From Rhyzopertha dominica (lineage: Eukaryota > Arthropoda > Insecta > Coleoptera > Bostrichidae): DNA of 64,000 bases. A model generated the notes under the pieces. That model was not told the origin of the DNA. It ran no database searches and was given only the letters and a program-made list of their open reading frames with translations. The position numbers and the translations under genes were made by a program. Shown one piece after another: positions 11,547 to 22,159 of the stretch; within the stretch, counting starts at the first letter, position 1; each line of letters begins with the position of its first letter. The stretch lies in assembly GCA_025024175.1 (NCBI GenBank), contig QCXZ01000003.1:40262257-40326256 (forward strand), given 5' to 3'.

Positions 11547-11717
11547 CTTTTCCGACACCGATGTCTAATCTGAAATTGTCCATTCCTATTTCTCCGTCTA
11601 CAAGGCGCCCTAGTCCACCCTGAAGAAATCCGTTGTCTTTCTGACCATCGTAAGAGATGTCCATGAGACCCAGTGATGGTTCGGATCCTTCTGGGGCACT
11701 GTAGGAGATTATGCCAT
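11547..11717 (-). CDS. Ddr: Discoidin domain receptor, exon starting the discoidin-like domain
   Basis: Encodes DGIISYSAPEG, then ISYDG, GGLGRLVDGEIGMDNFRLD and GVGKG. It closely follows the DDR pattern DGL.SY.AP.G...........YDG.....GGLGQL.DG..G.DDF. The acceptor is a T-rich tract ending in CAG at 11718. The first two exon bases AT complete an aspartate codon with the last G of the exon at 26291, giving YEDGIISY. The donor is probably AAAAG|GTCTGC (11546), leaving a 61-nt intron and joining in phase to the exon at 11485. ATCG|GTGTCG (11558) would also keep phase but makes the F-to-VGW spacing shorter than in vertebrate DDR, so I prefer the former. Both donors are weak matches beyond GT. Confidence 0.88.
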
Positions 11718-12540
11718 CTGAAAAATAATTAAAAACTAGTTTAATATTGATCAATTCGATCATGTAATTTATATAATATTGTATTTAATTATAGTCCTAG
11801 AACATTTGGAACGCATAACTTAATCCTAAATGAAACATTTTTAACTAGAAAACTGTTTAGGTACTATAGAGACGGGTATCTAGTTACAACTATTGAGTAG
11901 GCGGGAATGAGCAGAACTTTTATGTGACAGTGCATAGCAACAAATGCAATACCTCAATATTTCACATAATATATACTCAACCCCCATCTATTAGGCCTGC
12001 TTCTTACTAGCAATAATTTTTATTTTATTTTTATTTTTCGCAAGGTGAACAGAATATAAAAGGCAAACTGTTTGTGTTTTAAGCCGAGGTCTGCTAAACT
12101 AATACTATGCTTAATAATAACTGTGAAGCAGGAAAGTCTAAAATTAAAATTACTTACTGAATTTCAGTTATTGTGTTATCTATTTTTCAAAAGAATCACG
12201 TTTGTCAGTATCGGCTTTTAGTATACATTTTGCACGTAGTATAAATTCGTATCGCCTGTACCTATAATGTGTCGCACTTACTTACTGTACGCCAGCTATT
12301 CGGTTGCAAATGAATTTTTTTTTCTGATATATCGAATATGTTTACGTCATTTCTACTTTGACTCAACGTATATTTAAAAATGTAGCTTTAATACTTAATA
12401 GGAAATCGAGAAATGTAATGCATACGCATTTCTTTTAAAATCAGATCCGCGTAAATTTCCACTATGATTAGAAGTTCCCTACCTATTTCTACAGATCTTT
12501 ACCTTTTAGAATACAACATTTCATTATCGCTTAGATCTAT
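11718..12540. other. Ddr intron sequence, nothing specific recognised
   Basis: AT-rich intronic DNA between the Ddr exon at 11547 and a transposon end at 12546. No open frame with a recognisable domain and no clear repeat boundaries. Confidence 0.5.
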
Positions 12541-12545
12541 ATATA

Positions 12546-13434
12546 CAGGGTCGCTACAATGTATGGAACCAACAGGATATTTCAGCTTCTGTTCGACCGA
12601 TTTTTCTGATATTGTGCATGGGCCTATGAGTAATTAAAATGCATTTCTTAAATGGGAAGGGGGGTCAAAAGGCACATCATTGAAAAAGATATTTTTCCTG
12701 ATTTCAAAAATGTATCACATTTGTACAATTTAGTGCTTGTTGAGTTGAGATAAGTGTAAATACAATAATTGAGCCTGACAAAGAACGAAAAGATGAATAC
12801 AATTTTCTTTGTCGCTAAAATGGACAAAAAAGCTAAGTATTACCATTTTTCTTTGACTGGTGATAATTTTCGTTTAGTTTGATCAATGAATCGAGTACCC
12901 AAAAAGTAAAAAAAAACACGATTCCGTAAAAAATGCAGTATTTTTTCAGATTTACATTACAGAGGATGCTCAAAATGTTCCCCATTTACTTCCTGGCAGT
13001 AATGCAGCCTTGAGTAAAAGTTTTCTTATGTTCTTTGTAGCACAGTTGGAGGTAAGTTCTGAATTTCTGCCCTCTTTTGTCCTTTTAAATCTTCTGCATT
13101 ATGTGGCCGATCAGCATAAATGCAATCTTTCAGTTATCCTCCACAGAAAAAAAAATCAAGCGGCGTCAGATTAGGGGAACGTGCTGGGCATTCTATCGCT
13201 CCTATCTGGAAATATCGCATTCAAAAATATCCATTCAAATATCCACGAACGTTGACTCCAAAATGGGGCGGTGCACCATCTTGCTGAAACCATGTAGCAG
13301 AACCAAGTATCTGCAAGTATTTTCCCCAGAAGTGGGGGATCACCTCTTTTTGGGTGTCTTTCGCGAATCGCGATACGGTCATTGCCGCTCCAGCATCCGC
13401 CCAGTGGGCAGCCTTGAGGTTCGTGCATGAACAA
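12546..13434 (-). pseudogene. Tc1/mariner-type DDE transposase remnant
   Basis: On the minus strand, WFQQDGAPPHFGVNVRGYL (about 13235-13295) is the second catalytic block of DDE_3 transposases found in arthropod Tc1/mariner relatives. After a frameshift come MPARSPNLTPLDFFF (WPARSPDLTPLDFFLWG in the family), then LKDCIYADRPHNAEDLK and the C-terminal GEHFEHPL (GGHFEH.L). So the C-terminal half is complete but interrupted by stops and frameshifts. The left end TACAGGGT at 12544 looks like a mariner-type terminus with a TA target site. The right end is uncertain because an LTR-element remnant abuts it. It lies in a Ddr intron, in the sense orientation. Confidence 0.82.
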
Positions 13435-13504
13435 TAATAATTAATCTTATTGGTTTCTGTGACCTGGTGTCCGGTAAGCTACATAATTTTGTAATGTGCT
13501 ATAC

Positions 13505-14039
13505 TGATTTATAATAATTTTAGCTGGTTGTGGATCACGCCAAAATAAAGAAACGTTCCATCCATACTGACTTGTTCTTTCAACCCTGTACATCTGGCGC
13601 CCGACGTGCGGCAAGTCAAATGGGAGTAGAACGTTCACCACAAAGGGAAACACCCATCACGGGTAATGCTTACAATTTGCGAAGGAGGAATTTGGGACCG
13701 GAGACGGGAGCAGTTCCGAGGCGCCCAGTTTCACATCGGGATAGAGAAGGAAATCAAACAACCTTGGATATTGCTGCTGGAATCGGAATACTATCGCCTG
13801 GTACACCTGCAAACCAGATTAGAGCAGATAAAGTTTTTGCGAGGTCGGTTCCATCGGACTTGAAGAAAAACAGTCACGGAGACAGGAGGACAATAAACGA
13901 TATTGGAATGGATCCTTTAAGAATACCTGGGGTGCAAGCAGCTCGCTATGTGGAACAACCGCCATGGGGTCAGCAGCAGCAGCCGTCGTTTTTTCAGGGC
14001 GAATTTTTCTTCTTCAGTTATTTCGACGCTTTCACCTGA
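13505..14039 (+). mobile_element. LTR retrotransposon 5' end with primer-binding-site and gag-like ORF
   Basis: A TGGCGCCCGACGTG motif at 13595 has the form of a primer-binding site directly after a 5' LTR. The preceding bases hold an AATAAA (about 13542) and could be the end of that LTR. An ATG at 13620 opens 139 codons to 14039, basic and rich in Arg, Gln and Pro, with NAYNLRRRN and a QQQQ run near the end. This is compatible with a gag-type product but matches no domain I can name. A 5' LTR start and any pol region are missing, so this is a truncated piece. The family is not assigned. Confidence 0.5.
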
Positions 14040-14365
14040 TCCTTACAAAATTAATTAGTGAACTCCTGGTTTTCTTTTTTTTTACTTAATGTTTTCTATT
14101 CTGAATTTGGGAAGTTCGTTTTGGCAGAAGATACGTAGTGTTCAAAATTATTTCGGACATTATTATTAAATCCATCAGTGTCCATAGAGTGGATACCTTT
14201 TTGGAGATCCAAATTATTAGTTTCATCGATCCTCTGTATCAGTTTTTTGGCCAAACGAATTAAGAGCATCGTTCTTAGTTTCGAAAGGTTGGCTTTTGTC
14301 ACCGGCAATTAATGTTATAGCTTTAAAATTTCCTTTGGTGGTAGATAATAGGGATAATAAATAAA

Positions 14366-14414
14366 ATGTAACCTGATAACCTAGCCCCAACAGGGCGAAA
14401 CTAGTCGTAGGGTG
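14366..14414 (+). ncRNA. Hammerhead ribozyme, upstream copy of a tandem pair (decayed)
   Basis: CTGATAA (14373-14379) stands for the CUGANGA core, with the catalytic G changed to A. Stem II GCCC-CAACA-GGGC is intact, though offset by four extra bases. GAAA is followed by the palindromic stem III ACTAGT, with cleavage triplet GTC ending at 14406 and then GTAGGG. The 5' arm of stem I is degraded. The downstream copy sits 277 nt away. Confidence 0.6.
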
Positions 14415-14740
14415 AGAGTGGACTGGCCAGGACAGATGATTTTATTTTCATCTGTTCACGGAGTAGCTTCTCCGATGCCATCGCTAGGAACCTGCATTGG
14501 GCTGGTCTATTTACAGTTTATAGATCGCCCAGCTCGCAGAGTTCTGTTTAGATGGCACCGAAGGCTTCAGCTTTCGTATTCTCGCGTACATCTGTCAGCC
14601 CGCCGCGGTTATAGGCGACGGTCTGCCCTGGTCGGTCTACTCTCTACCCCTACCTGGTGAGCCCCAACAGGGCGAAACTAGTCATAGGGTGAGTGGACTG
14701 GCCACGGCAGATGATTTTATTTTCATATGTTGTTTGAGTT
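14407..14740 (+). mobile_element. Retrozyme-like tandem unit bounded by hammerheads
   Basis: The distance from cleavage site to cleavage site is 277 nt (14407-14683). The first about 60 nt of the unit (GTAGGGTGAGAGTGGACTGG onward, through ATGATTTTATTTTCAT) repeat directly after the second ribozyme (14684-14735) and then diverge. The array is therefore one full monomer plus a partial one. The start GTAGGG can pair with CCCTAC just before the second ribozyme core, as needed for a circular monomer. No protein is encoded. This is the arrangement of metazoan retrozymes or of pseudo-LTRs of Penelope-like elements. It is in a Ddr intron, antisense to the gene. Confidence 0.6.
14648..14689 (+). ncRNA. 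Hammerhead ribozyme, downstream copy of the tandem pair
   Basis: Stem I arm CCCTAC (14648-14653), core CTGGTGA (14654-14660, one change A to G from CUGAUGA), stem II GCCC-CAACA-GGGC (14661-14673 with one unpaired C), GAAA (14674-14677), palindromic stem III ACTAGT, cleavage triplet GTC ending at 14683, then ATAGGG, which re-pairs with CCCTA. All parts are present. The A-to-G core change probably reduces or abolishes cleavage. Confidence 0.68.
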
Positions 14741-14829
14741 CAGGATCTTAGTGATACATCTAAGATTCATATACGGTTACGATTCGATTCATTTCTTAGT
14801 CTGTTTATTTTTTTATCCAAACCGCTATA

Positions 14830-15830
14830 ACAGATCTTGAGTCATGGCGATACAATGTTGCATTTGCTCCGGTGTGGGTATTAGCGGTACCCATCTGCAA
14901 GACACGCGTCGCATGGCCAAATCATCGAGCAAAATCGAAAATGCGCTGTCAATTGAAATGTCTGGAGATGCGGTAGCTCCCTAACAATAATTATTCGTCC
15001 TTTGCGGACCGTATTCTTACAACCTCCGTGCGAGAGGTTGAAGGGCGTTTATTGCATGTCTCATAGGCCATTCTCTCTCCATTCTCCTTAAACGCTTTAT
15101 ATCACTGGTACATTTCACCTTCGCCATAGACCTTAGTTAACAATTCGAATGGGCTACACGATGGTATGTAGTATTACCATGCTTTGAACTGCTTTTCTTC
15201 CAGGGTCACTAGTATAATTACTTTTTGAACAGCCTTCTCAGATGGTGATGAAGTAATTTATATGCAATTTAATACTTAAAGATTTTTTCATCATTACAGT
15301 GACAAATATAGTAAGTTGGTTTTATTAATACTGCAGTAAAATATAATGAGTTCGCAGCCACCTCAACTTCTGTCACAAAGAAGAACGTAGCAGATGTCGC
15401 GAGCTTGCTGAAAATTAGAAGTTGCAATAACCCTGCTCCTTATAAAGCGACTCGGCTTGACAATAACCGCCGATAAGCACGAAACTAATAGAGCCGAAAA
15501 TTCTCGATCTGGCGGTTTCTATTCATGTTTTATGCGGCGGACACAATGAGCTACGTGATGAGGGGTCTAGCCGGACAACACGCTCCGATATCGTCGAGAT
15601 ACTGGAGCGAAAAGTGCAATAAGGTGGCCCCCGATTGCATGATGTAGAATGATGAGAATGTCGGACCCCGGAGCTATAAAAGCAAAATATAATAAACCGC
15701 CGATATAGAGATTCTATTTTCTCTCCCGCGTCACGCTCCGCTATATGATGGTCTGCCGGTAGCCGGTAATGGATCACCGTGGTCATGATTTATCAATATA
15801 TTCCGCGGTCCGGAGCTCAGCGGATACAAA
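14830..15830. other. Complex unique intron sequence, candidate conserved non-coding DNA
   Basis: In contrast to the AT-rich surroundings, parts of this kilobase (about 14840-15080 and 15460-15810) are base-balanced and free of recognisable repeats or long plus-strand frames. A minus-strand 87-codon frame (15523-15786) has no recognisable domain. A GGAGCTATAAAAGC motif lies near 15668. This could be an intronic regulatory element or alternative promoter of Ddr, but only cross-species alignment could show that. Confidence 0.25.
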
Positions 15831-16195
15831 AAAAATGCATTAAACTGGATTCGGTTGAGACCCACCGAATGGGAAATGAAATTGACGGTACTCATTTGAC
15901 ACATCCGTTTCAGGGCTTGACAAATGCTCTTTAATTACCGTAACTGTAGGCACAATATCAGCAGCTATATGCTACCCATTTCAAATGCGATTTTATTCAG
16001 TAGACACCGGAATAATTCATGTAATTGTGTTATGTGACAAATAAGTCGTTTAATCTTTGCTTTATACTTGTTCCCTCTACTTAATGGACAACTTATACTA
16101 CAGCGATAACACATTTACGGAATATTAAATACTAGAGACCCACCCGGGCTTCGCACGGGTAGTAGGGCATATTATGCCTACAACAAATATTGTTG

Positions 16196-17745
16196 CTAGC
16201 CTTAGCACACTTCAGTTGTATTATAATTAATGAAATAAGCTTTTTTAAAAAAAAACGGCCCTTCTGGTTTCGAAGTTATATTTGGCGCAATCAGTAGGAT
16301 CCGTGCGGGTCGTGAAAAGTAAAAATTCGAATTCTTCGGAAAAAACTCGTGACTCGATGTTTCACCACTCTCTGCGCGGATTCCAAGAAAACGTCCCATC
16401 TGAGGTCAACGATCTCTTCAGCGGAGTAACCATCCCTTCGGAAGAGTAATCATCCTTTCTGTGGAGCATCACATTCGTGGTAGTCACCCCTTCAGCGGAG
16501 GACCCCGACGGATAGAGGGATTGAGTTAACACGGGCAGCGCAGAATCGGAGAAAGAGAAAGCAGTATCTCTCAAGTGGGTGCCATTTTCTTTCTCACCGA
16601 CGAACAAAATTCTCAAAATTGCGAAGAAACACCAGATTTAAATGTGGAATGTGACAACGCAGACGATTTTGATAATAACGTAAACGGAAACTCGGCAAAC
16701 ATAGAACCTATCGAAATTAACGCTTTTGGAAACAACAGCTTAATTACCGTACATCGAAATTCCAAATCCTAAATTAAAATTTCTGTTCGATACTGGCAGT
16801 TCTATATTAATAATTAGGCCCGCAGCAGTTAAAATATATTTTCCAAATTGCACTTATCAGTCAGACATTTATGTAACAACCGCAAAGGCGCAAAAACTAT
16901 TCGTTATCGCGATATGATTTCGGCTTTTGAAAAAATTATATCGGACTACCAAATTGGCTTCGTTATTTTTGACTTCCACGATTATTTCGATGGAGTTATT
17001 GGAGTTGTGGATCCATAAAACATGGAATTGATCATTGACTTAATAAATAAAAAATATGACCGATTGTCATATTTTAGAAGTCGACTACAGGGAATTAATC
17101 ATCAAGCGAATTACTAGCGACGGAGTTTTCATCATCCCAGCAAACTACGAACGTTTAATATCCAAATTTAAAATCGACCAGTGCCAGAAAGGTGGAATTT
17201 AAAACTCAAAAATTCATCAATTGTCCGCAAATGTAAAAAGGCATACCTCTAATACTATTCGAAATTGAGGTCAATCTACAGAATCTACAAAAAAACAATC
17301 AACCTTCAAGACATCCAACATTACGAATCTGGACTTTTTTTTTGTACGAAATTAACAGCATGGCCAAACAACTGAAGAAGGAAACACCCAGTTTATATAC
17401 AATTCATCAGTTATAAGGAGAACTTTGGTAGCAGCCGACATCATTTTATACCTGCAGGAAAAGAAAATTCTCTCGCCAGAAACCCGGAACAAACATTTCA
17501 CCGAAAAATGAAGAATTGGATGAAATGAAGCCCGGGACAAATTCGAAAATAGCATCCTCTGTTTTCTCATCTTAAGAACGGAGAAATAAACATAACAAGG
17601 AATCCGAGACGCCTGATAACGTTCATTTGTTGTGATGAATAACTTTTAGATTCATTCTGTTGGTAGTCTTAGTACACTTCAGTTGTATTCCAATTAATAA
17701 AATAAGTTTTTTTAAAAGGGCCTTTTTGGTTTCGAAGGAAATGAT
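16196..17745 (+). mobile_element. Decayed Ty3/Gypsy LTR retrotransposon with LTR pieces
   Basis: Direct repeats frame the element. CACTTCAGTTGTATTATAAT and the following bases to TTTCGAAG (about 16209-16275) recur at 17674-17738 with few changes. Directly after the left copy comes TGGCGCAATCAGTAGGAT (16283-16300), which matches the form of the tRNA-Ser primer-binding site used by 17.6/297-type Gypsy elements. Internal coding remains lie at 16580-17580. The LTRs seem truncated at their 5' ends, and the internal region is much shorter than a complete element. Confidence 0.7.
16575..17580 (+). pseudogene. Gypsy gag-protease remnant
   Basis: A 65-codon frame (16575-16772) rich in Asn, Asp and Glu is followed in another frame by PKLKFLFDTGSSILIIRPAA (about 16768-16830). 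This holds the retroviral-type aspartic protease signature DTGSS. Further on, EVDYRELIIKRITSDGVFIIP (about 17085-17140) and weak downstream frames suggest more pol-like or spacer sequence before the 3' LTR. There are multiple stops and frameshifts. Reverse transcriptase and integrase are absent, so this copy is internally deleted. Confidence 0.65.
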
Positions 17746-18319
17746 GTCATCAAGCGAATTCTGTCATCGGTGTGAGAAACGCGCTTGAATTTATTTTCGC
17801 GCGCGTTAATATTTTACGATAACTCCTAAGATATTAATTTAAATTATGTGGTGTAAAAGATTATAATAACGTGTATGAAATGCTTAAGGTATTTAACGTA
17901 TTTAAGTCGATAAGGATTAGCACTGATTCGTCCTTTCCAATTACGGCATAGTACGTGACCATTTTTAAGAAGATAGAATGGGTGTAGTAAGCTATCCTTA
18001 AAAGATAGATATATGCCAAACCGAACTTTTTTGTGATCTATAAAAGAGGAATATCCCACCACGCATTGTTTTATAATATCACAAAGGAATTGGGCAGTGG
18101 GAAAGCTTATAGGCGGTTTGCCTTTTTCGACACTTCCAACAATTGTCGTTATATTTCAACCATTTTCACAAAACTTCGACATATTATATACCTAAACATT
18201 CCTCATGAATCATTCTATTGGTGGAAACCGCATGAAAATCCGTTCAGTAGTTTTTGAGTTTATTGCAAACAGACACAGAGACGCGGCGGAGGACTTTTTT
18301 ATAATATGTAGTGAAGTCA

Positions 18320-20030
18320 CGTNAATTGGAAAGTATTGGAAATAAACACAGCAGCATTCAAAGTCAGTGTTAAATTTGAGATTAAACTTGGTACACCTGG
18401 CAGCAAAGAAGACAAGTGACTTAACACTAATTGATGACTTACCTTTAAAGTTCTGTAAACAGTGGTACAGAAACGGGTGATCATACATATTAAATGTGTA
18501 TCTGAAATAATGATAACATTCTAAACAGTGTATATGAAAAACTAACCTTGATAATTAGGTTCCTTTGAGATTGTACCTAGATTCTCCTTGTAATTTATAA
18601 CAAAGTACTGCATGACGGTGGAGTTCGATACTGACAGTTTACATCCTGTATATTCCCCACGTTCTGCCCCGTGAACCTAGGGGCCACTATTTTAGGGACA
18701 ACAAAGTGGTAAAAGTTGCAGTTAAACTAAACCTAAGGCGTAACTTCTAGGCGTAATGGATTGTTGCGAAAACATTTATTACGCACACGGCCTTGTGATT
18801 CAAGGGGAGGGAAGACACGTAATGCTCAATAAAATTGAACTGTGAACTACTCCGCTTTTATCGATATCATGTTGAGAAATATAAATAAATTCACTTGCAA
18901 GCATGTTACTCTTCCTTAGTAGGTATCAATAGTTGTAGTCATTTCGTTAGATACCTATCGTTTCGTAAGTCTTGGGATCGTTGTACATTTGGTTGCCTAA
19001 CGTTAAATTGCAATCGTAAACAACCACACCAAAATGGCTGCAGCTTGTGTTATTGATGTTTTTGTCTTCCAAACTTCCAATGAAAATTATTCTTCAATAT
19101 TAAATTTCTGACTTTTCTGTAAAAAAGTTACTTTCGCAATTGACAACGTAAACGGAATTTGGGAATATTCGATTCCAATTCCACCCTGCCTAGAAATAAA
19201 TACTTTTTGAGACGTATGCCTATTAGAAGGTTGTAGCTCTTGATGGAGTATTTCTTGTGCAGCAGGAATAACTTCTGTTATTTTTCGGGGTGCTCCACTT
19301 CCCTGTTTACGCAAACAGCTCGTAGTTTCAGGAAGCAAATTCACATTTTTGTGAATTTCAAGGCAACAACAACCTCAGGAAAAGCTTCTTGAAACTCATA
19401 TAGGTTGGGTGGAATGAAATATTCTCAAACTCCATTTACTTTCTGTCCACTTCGAAAGTGACTTTCCAACTGAAAAGCCTTTTGGTCAGGAGTGAATATC
19501 ATACGAAACAGTCTAGGACGTACGAACAAATATTTCGGCCTACTACTTACCTTAACCCGTTAACTTATCAACCTCCTCAGCAAAAGCTAAACTTGTGAAG
19601 ATATTTGCTTGAAATATTGAACATACCATTCTAAGTCTATATTAAGGCTTTAGTTAGGGTGAATTGCATTTTTGTTGCAGTTCCAGCTCCTTTCAAGTTT
19701 GGGATCCATTGATAAAAAAGATTTCAGTCGTTCAAATTCGTGAGGTCATTTTCGCATTCTTACATTGCTAAAATGCTCTGCTTGTATATGGTGCACTGTT
19801 GTTCCTCAGAATCCCTTTTTGACGATTAGTAGAAAGATATGTGGCAATGCCATCTCTCAGCAATTAACTGACACAATCACAAAGCCATCTAGCTGCCTTA
19901 ATGGGTACTACTTCCTGACCTGACCTGACCTGTAATCTGACAAGTTGGCATGTACCTGCATACACATACTTCAACCTGGCAGCAGGCCCCTACGGCACCT
20001 TTTGCTGGCGGACAAGAACCGAAATACATA
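18320..20030. other. Intron sequence, little recognised
   Basis: No supported gene. The 18600-18850 part is complex and base-balanced and could be conserved non-coding DNA. A minus-strand 85-codon frame (19087-19344) with LRKQGSGAPRKITEVI is faintly like the linker of Tc1-type transposases but too weak to call. GGCAATGCCATCTCTCAGC near 19848 recurs near 28305 (reverse strand) and may belong to the ribozyme-bearing repeat at 20030-20118. Confidence 0.35.
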
Positions 20031-20068
20031 AAAATGCGTCTATGCTATGCTGTCTGCACCACAACCAA

Positions 20069-20113
20069 CTACATATAGATCTGTTTCGCTGTCTTTACAG
20101 CTCATCAGTGTAG
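20069..20113 (-). ncRNA. Intronic hammerhead ribozyme in the sense orientation of Ddr
   Basis: On the minus strand: stem I arm CTACA (20113-20109), core CTGATGA (20108-20102), stem II GCTGT-AAAG-ACAGC (20101-20088, 5 bp, perfect), GAAA (20087-20084), CAGATC with cleavage triplet ATC ending at 20078, a TATA bulge, and TGTAG (20073-20069), which re-pairs with CTACA. All core bases are present. The weak point is stem III, where a C-A mismatch replaces the expected C-G pair. It lies inside the 14.6-kb Ddr intron on the coding strand, so it would be part of the pre-mRNA. Confidence 0.55.
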
Positions 20114-20399
20114 CTTAGGTCTAATGCAGACAGCACGGCACGGAAATGGTTTTGCCTATATACCAAAGGCTTGGCATTTTTGACGAATTTGTTTTTCGTT
20201 GGTTGGCTTAAAAAATTGCATGGAATTGGAGTAAGTGTTTCTAGAGCAGCAGATGGTGTGGTTTTAAGGATATACAAGTACTTAACTTAACTCTTGACGA
20301 AGAATTGAAACATGTTATCAGATGTATTTAAAAGGGAATAAATTAACCTTAAAACAAACGATCACTAAGGAAAGACTTAAAACAGCATAAATAAGTTTT

Positions 20400-20920
20400 A
20401 GCTTGGCCACACAACTTGTAGCGCGCCTGCGAGGGTATGAACCCTTCGAGCCTATGACGAAATAAAACATGAGTCTGCAACCCTCAACTTTGCGATTTCA
20501 CAAGCTAATCCGACCTCCCTTATTAGATTTTGCTCAGGCCGCACGCATAATGAAACGGCGCAAACCCTTTGACGCGATTATAATTCAATTTCTTACTAGT
20601 AGCTACGTTTCCGGTCCGGGTTGGTACCTTAGCGCCCAATTAATTAAATTTTCACCCGGAAAGAAGCATAAACAAAGTGAGGTGGCAATCAAATAAGACC
20701 GGGTGAGTAGCCAGATGTCGCTGGCGTCGTCAAACTGAGTTATGGCGCCGATTCGAATGGGTTAAGCGCACTCAGTTATTCAATGTGTTCGTAGTCGTGT
20801 GCAGCTGGTACACTGGGCTTAATTAGTGCCGGGACGCCTGCTGCGATTGCCTTTTGATGCAGATTGTGCGCCATTGCAAGTCGTTATGTATTATGATCGT
20901 TAAGTTCTTCGACTGCCTTT
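20400..20920. other. Base-balanced unique block, candidate conserved non-coding element
   Basis: About 500 bp of complex, less AT-rich sequence within the Ddr intron, with no repeat signature. A plus-strand 75-codon frame (20469-20696) is antisense to Ddr and has no recognisable domain. Candidate intronic enhancer by composition only. Confidence 0.25.
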
Positions 20921-20924
20921 ATGT

Positions 20925-22150
20925 GTAATAGCAGATTTAGAGAGAATATCAGGAAGGAATTTATTCGGGGGCATTGTACTAAAGTAAGAATAAGAAAAGG
21001 ATGGTGTGATGTGCACACAATTATCATTGGTGATCTACGATTTATATCATCTTAAATTCTGATTCAAATATACTACTTATATCAACAAACACAAGACCAT
21101 CGCTAAAGTTGCTGTTTATAATTGACGAGCATTACCAACTGTTGCTTTTATGCGATTTACATAGTTATTACATTTAACGAGCTTTATTTAGCCAAGGTAG
21201 AAGTATTTTTTTTTCTAATAAACGCCCGCAAATTTCCTCAATATTGCACTTTTTAGGATTATAGCTGAAGCTTATGCTATAAAACCAAATAACGTGCAAA
21301 AAGCTTGTATGAGAATAAATAAATAGATATTAAGCTTTAAGTAAGTAACAAATCAATTAGGTCATTAAGAGCTAATGCCCTCAGTGTCGTCTAAGCGGAA
21401 CACTGCATACTAGATGGGTTACAACTACAACCACTTATGACCTAGTGCAAGTTCCTGTCGATGGCAGCGGATAAGTCTCTTGGTGGGCGATGTATAATTA
21501 AGTAAACTTTTGCTCTGGTCAACCCACCACTTTAATTATAACAATAGTATATTTAAAAACTTCTTGTTTTTGTTTTGAAGCAAACAAGCTTCACAAATTT
21601 CTCCGAAAGAATGGCTGAGCGACGCGGCAAGCGGACAAACGAAAAAATTTGCAGATAAAATACTGATGTCATTTTTATATACTTAAGTTCAAGAGTGTTA
21701 CACGGGCCTAAATTGAGACAGCCAGACACATATTGAGTACACATACTCAGCCTTAGCGGAGTCCTTAAGAATATTGGCTTGTAAACCATTAATTTACATC
21801 ACTCATTGCCACAGCACTATAGTAATCTAGAGCGCAAGCGTTTTCAAGATCGGCTTCAAGATTTGAAATTCATATCTGGTTACTGTAGATAATTTTTAAA
21901 CGATTTTTATTCTGAAAAGTTCATTTCTACTGGATGAGATCTGGAGAGATCTGACATTTTAACGAACCAGAAGCACTATTGAGATTTTATAAATCGGTAA
22001 AATGTACAACAGTCAGGTAAATACTGGCATTGATCTAATTTACAAAAAATCCGACCAACAACGGATTTGGGGATTATTCCTAAAGTAAAACAGCATATAC
22101 TGTTAGTTATAAGATGCAGTTCGATGCAGCTAGTAAACACTAACGATCTT
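20925..22150. other. Intron sequence, nothing specific recognised
   Basis: AT-rich intron. A 78-codon minus-strand frame (21553-21789) has no recognisable domain. No clear repeat ends. Confidence 0.45.
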
Positions 22151-22159
22151 TAAAAAGCT

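Larger units (their letters stand above)
16130..18312 (+). repeat. Interspersed repeat split by an LTR retroelement
   Basis: The left piece begins near 16130 with ACTAGAGACCCACCCGGGCT and TCGCACGGGTAG. The right piece (about 18090-18312) has CCTAAACATTCCTCATGAAT, ACCGCATGAAAATCCGTTCA and ends TATAATATGTAGTGA. I recall these as the two ends of one repeat family common in insect genomes, whose class I cannot assign with confidence. Between them sits a decayed LTR retrotransposon (about 16196-17745), so the older repeat appears to have been interrupted by the younger insertion. Confidence 0.4.

Noticed and set aside
12544..13590. TACAGGGT ends as a complete mariner pair
   Set aside because: The match at 13583-13590 is only 8 bp and lies where an LTR end directly precedes a primer-binding-site motif, so it may be coincidence. 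Only the left end is trusted.
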